A program made the translations under genes and the position numbers. DNA of 64,000 nucleotides from Methanosphaera sp. WGK6 (lineage in GTDB: Archaea; Methanobacteriota; Methanobacteria; Methanobacteriales; Methanobacteriaceae): NCBI RefSeq assembly GCF_001729965.1, contig NZ_JRWK01000002.1, positions 1 to 64,000 of the forward strand, in the 5' to 3' direction. The notes under the pieces were generated by a model. The model was not told where the DNA came from. It was given only the letters and a program-made list of their open reading frames with translations, and did not search any database. This document shows positions 62,010-64,000 of the stretch, one piece after another. The first letter of the stretch is position 1. Every line of letters begins with the position of its first letter.

Positions 62010-62160
62010 AAATATCACTTTTTCATAAATTTAGTTTAATTTTTTTGGGATTTTTTATTAAAAATTTTATTTATAATTAATTTGATTATTTTTTTTATTT
62101 ATTACTTTGATTAATTTTTATTATGTTTTCGTAGTTTTAATATTTTTTTATATAATATAT

Positions 62161-62187
62161 TTTTGTAGTATACGAACTATATTTAAA
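62161..62187 (+). promoter_or_regulatory. promoter-like motif shared with bioY
   Basis: TTTTGTAGTATA..AACTATA at 62161-62181 runs into TATTTAAA, a possible box A about 50-65 nt before the start of the radical SAM gene. It matches 19 of 21 positions with 34641-34661 before bioY. Confidence 0.4.
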
Positions 62188-62237
62188 AAAATATTTATTA
62201 TAATTGAGATATAATATATTTACTTAAAAAAACACAC

Positions 62238-62963
62238 ATGATTAATATGAATATACAACCAACTTATTCTTCATTAGATTTTCCTGGAAAAATGGCATTA
62301 GTGCTTTTTACGCCTGGTTGTGACCTTAGATGTAAATATTGTCATAATCCACAATTATTAAAGAATGAAACACTAACTAAATGGGATATAGAAGAAATTG
62401 AAGAAGAAGTAGAGAAAAATATTGATTTTATTGATGGAATTGTTCTCAGTGGTGGTGAACCGTTATTGCATTTGGATGTTATTAAAAATTTTATTAAACA
62501 GGCTAAAAATAATAATTTGTTAGTTAAGTTAGATACGAACGGTTTACATCCTGACGAAATTATTAAAATAATTAATGATCTCGATTATGTAGCAATGGAT
62601 ATCAAAGCACCCTTAGATAAATATTATAAAATCACTGATATTTATCCAAGCAATGTTAAAGAAACTATTAATAAAACAATAGATATTATATTAGAACATG
62701 AAGTATTTCTAGAATGTAGGACAACATATGTTCCAAAATTATTAGAACCTCAAGATATTGAAAATTTAACTAAAGAAATTAGATGTAATATGTATACATT
62801 ACAACAATTTAGAAATAGAGTTACATATGATTCAAGATTAGCAGATTATGCTGAACCAAATCCAAATGATTTAGTAAATATATTAAATAATTTAGATACA
62901 AATATTCCTGAAATACATTTAAAATCTAATCAATTTGGAAATCAAATTATTAAAAAAGGGTAA
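62238..62963 (+). CDS. radical SAM activating enzyme, anaerobic ribonucleotide reductase activating type
   Basis: 241 residues. The radical SAM motif CDLRCKYCHNP (CxxxCxxC) is near residue 29, with FPGKMALVLFTPGC before it and GIVLSGGEPLLH after it. The pattern fits the NrdG2-like/PFL-activase group that activates anaerobic ribonucleotide reductase (TIGR02495). The target enzyme is not in this window, so the substrate is inferred. MINMNIQP offers two starts, 62238 and 62247; neither has a clear ribosome binding site, so a leaderless or short-leader mRNA is possible. The next gene begins 5 nt after the stop. Confidence 0.82.
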   Translation: MINMNIQPTYSSLDFPGKMALVLFTPGCDLRCKYCHNPQLLKNETLTKWDIEEIEEEVEKNIDFIDGIVLSGGEPLLHLDVIKNFIKQAKNNNLLVKLDTNGLHPDEIIKIINDLDYVAMDIKAPLDKYYKITDIYPSNVKETINKTIDIILEHEVFLECRTTYVPKLLEPQDIENLTKEIRCNMYTLQQFRNRVTYDSRLADYAEPNPNDLVNILNNLDTNIPEIHLKSNQFGNQIIKKG

Positions 62964-62968
62964 AGAAA

Positions 62969-64000
62969 ATGCCAATATTATTATTAGGAAACAAAGATAT
63001 TGATTTGATTAGTGGTAAAAGAAATATCACAATAAGGCGTTTATGGAAACAACCATTATACAGGGGAGACCGTTTATATTGTTATTGGAATATTCTTTCA
63101 AAAGAAAGGGAGAAATTATTTGAAGCTGAAGTAACTCATGTGGATATTATAACATTTGAGCAAATAAAAAATAATTCAGAACTAGCCATAAAATTAGGAT
63201 ATAAAAATTCAAAAGAATTAGAAAAAGATCTTAAAAAAACATATCCTAACAATACAAAAGCTAAAGATAAATTCCAAGTATTTGAATTTCATAAACTACA
63301 TGTAAGTCAATGGGAAGGCTCTGCTATTAATCAGAAAAATATCATCATAAAGAAAGCAGATGCACTATTTGAAATGGGAAATTATCATGAATCATCTGTA
63401 TGTTATAAAGTAGCCCTTGAATATGATGAAAATGATATAAATCTCTTAAACAGGATAGGTGATAATTTATCACGTTTAGGTCAATTTGGTGATGCAATAA
63501 AACACTATAAAAAAGCTATAAAATTAGACCCTAATAATGAATACTTATATAATAACATAGCTATAGCTTACTTAAATAAACATGAACCAGATAAAGCACT
63601 TAAAATGAGTACTGAAGCTCTTAGAATTAATCCAAAGAATACAACAGTACTTTACTGGAGAGGTCTGATTTATGAAATGCTCACAGATTTTGAAAAAGCA
63701 TTACAATACTTTGACTGTATATTGGAAATAGATGATAATGATCCTGATGTTTGGAATGAAAGAGGTACAGTTTTAAACATGCTTGGAAAAAGTGAAGAAG
63801 CATTACTATCTTATGATAAGTCAATAGAATTATGTTTAGATAATGAAGATGATTCAAATACATGGGCAAGTAAAGGAAATACATTATTGGGTTTGCAAAG
63901 ATATAGTGAAGCAATAGAATGTTATGATAATGCACTAAAAATTGATGTAAATAATCCTATAATATTAAACAATAAAGGAGTAGCTTACATGGAATTAGAT
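62969..64000 (+). CDS. ASCH-domain and TPR-repeat protein (partial, runs off window)
   Basis: An open frame of 344 codons to the window edge without a stop. The N-terminal 110 residues (ILLLGNKDIDLISGKRNITIRRLWKQPLYRGDRLYCYWNI) look like an ASCH/PUA-like domain, predicted to bind RNA or modified nucleotides. From about residue 125 there are at least six tetratricopeptide repeats (for example GDAIKHYKKAIKLDPNNEYLYNNIAIAYLNKHEPDKALKMSTEALRINP). It is translationally linked to the radical SAM gene (5-nt spacing). The full length is unknown. Confidence 0.8.
   Translation, partial: MPILLLGNKDIDLISGKRNITIRRLWKQPLYRGDRLYCYWNILSKEREKLFEAEVTHVDIITFEQIKNNSELAIKLGYKNSKELEKDLKKTYPNNTKAKDKFQVFEFHKLHVSQWEGSAINQKNIIIKKADALFEMGNYHESSVCYKVALEYDENDINLLNRIGDNLSRLGQFGDAIKHYKKAIKLDPNNEYLYNNIAIAYLNKHEPDKALKMSTEALRINPKNTTVLYWRGLIYEMLTDFEKALQYFDCILEIDDNDPDVWNERGTVLNMLGKSEEALLSYDKSIELCLDNEDDSNTWASKGNTLLGLQRYSEAIECYDNALKIDVNNPIILNNKGVAYMELD

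Noticed and set aside
63681-63935. Minus-strand frame of 84 codons at the window end
   Set aside because: It is the shadow of the TPR-coding frame on the plus strand, which is continuous from 62969.

Overview
The window looks like a chromosomal segment of a methanogenic archaeon of the order Methanobacteriales, most like the gut genus Methanosphaera. The evidence is the very high A+T content, the RNA polymerase genes split into B''/B' and A'/A'', archaeal versions of the information-processing genes (TFB, Gar1, aRF1, aIF1A, aIF5A, RIO1, DnaG primase, topoisomerase VI, EF-1A, EF-2), the methanogen-specific F430 synthetase and a large Asn/Thr-rich adhesin-like surface protein. The species assignment is inference from gene content; no rRNA gene is present to anchor it. 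There is no CRISPR array, prophage or large island. The only mobile-element trace is one decayed insertion sequence.

Layout. 1-4.2 kb: a plus-strand korDABC-sucC operon (2-oxoglutarate:ferredoxin oxidoreductase plus succinyl-CoA ligase beta). 4.4-6.3 kb: a secreted DUF1002 protein and the wybutosine enzyme Taw1. 6.4-8.3 kb: tpiA-pgk, ended by a strong hairpin terminator. 8.5-9.2 kb: six tRNA genes, including a duplicated tRNA-Lys. 9.3-24.2 kb: the transcription/translation block rpoH, rpoB2, rpoB1, rpoA1, rpoA2, rpl30e, nusA, rps12, rps7, fusA, tuf, rps10, then tRNA-Ser. 24.7-31 kb: aRF1, UMP kinase, a zinc-ribbon membrane protein, TFB, Gar1, an RraA-like protein and a DUF211 protein. 31.3-36.2 kb: dnaG, xerA, bioY, the IS remnant and aIF5A. 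36.7-45 kb: a GyrI-like protein, the adhesin, a cation exchanger, a TIGR00300 enzyme, type II GAPDH and two DUF5518-like membrane proteins. 45-51 kb: topoisomerase VI A/B, a Dim2-like KH protein, RIO1 and aIF1A. 51-57 kb: a PRTase regulator, an Idh/MocA dehydrogenase, hemC, cfbE (frameshifted), nadK and an IMPase/FBPase. 57-64 kb: an arsR-lon unit, pdaD, hisC, a gamma-carbonic-anhydrase-like protein, an NrdG-like radical SAM protein and an ASCH-TPR protein cut by the window end.

How the genes work together. tpiA, pgk, gap and the IMPase/FBPase form part of gluconeogenesis/glycolysis. kor and sucC belong to the incomplete reductive TCA pathway. hemC and cfbE act at the start and near the end of tetrapyrrole-to-F430 synthesis. 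pdaD makes agmatine, which archaea use to modify aIF5A, also encoded here. aIF1A, RIO1 and the KH protein form a ribosome-assembly/initiation group.

The most unusual observations are: (1) the TFB gene is preceded, in frame and with no stop, by about 158 codons carrying five AT-hook motifs, and a sixth lies across a frame change; (2) cfbE is broken at a run of eight A residues although its product should be essential; (3) an ArsR-type regulator sits just upstream of a bacterial-type lonA, with a perfect 28-bp palindrome overlapping its promoter; (4) a hairpin-rich leader lies upstream of the EF-1A gene.
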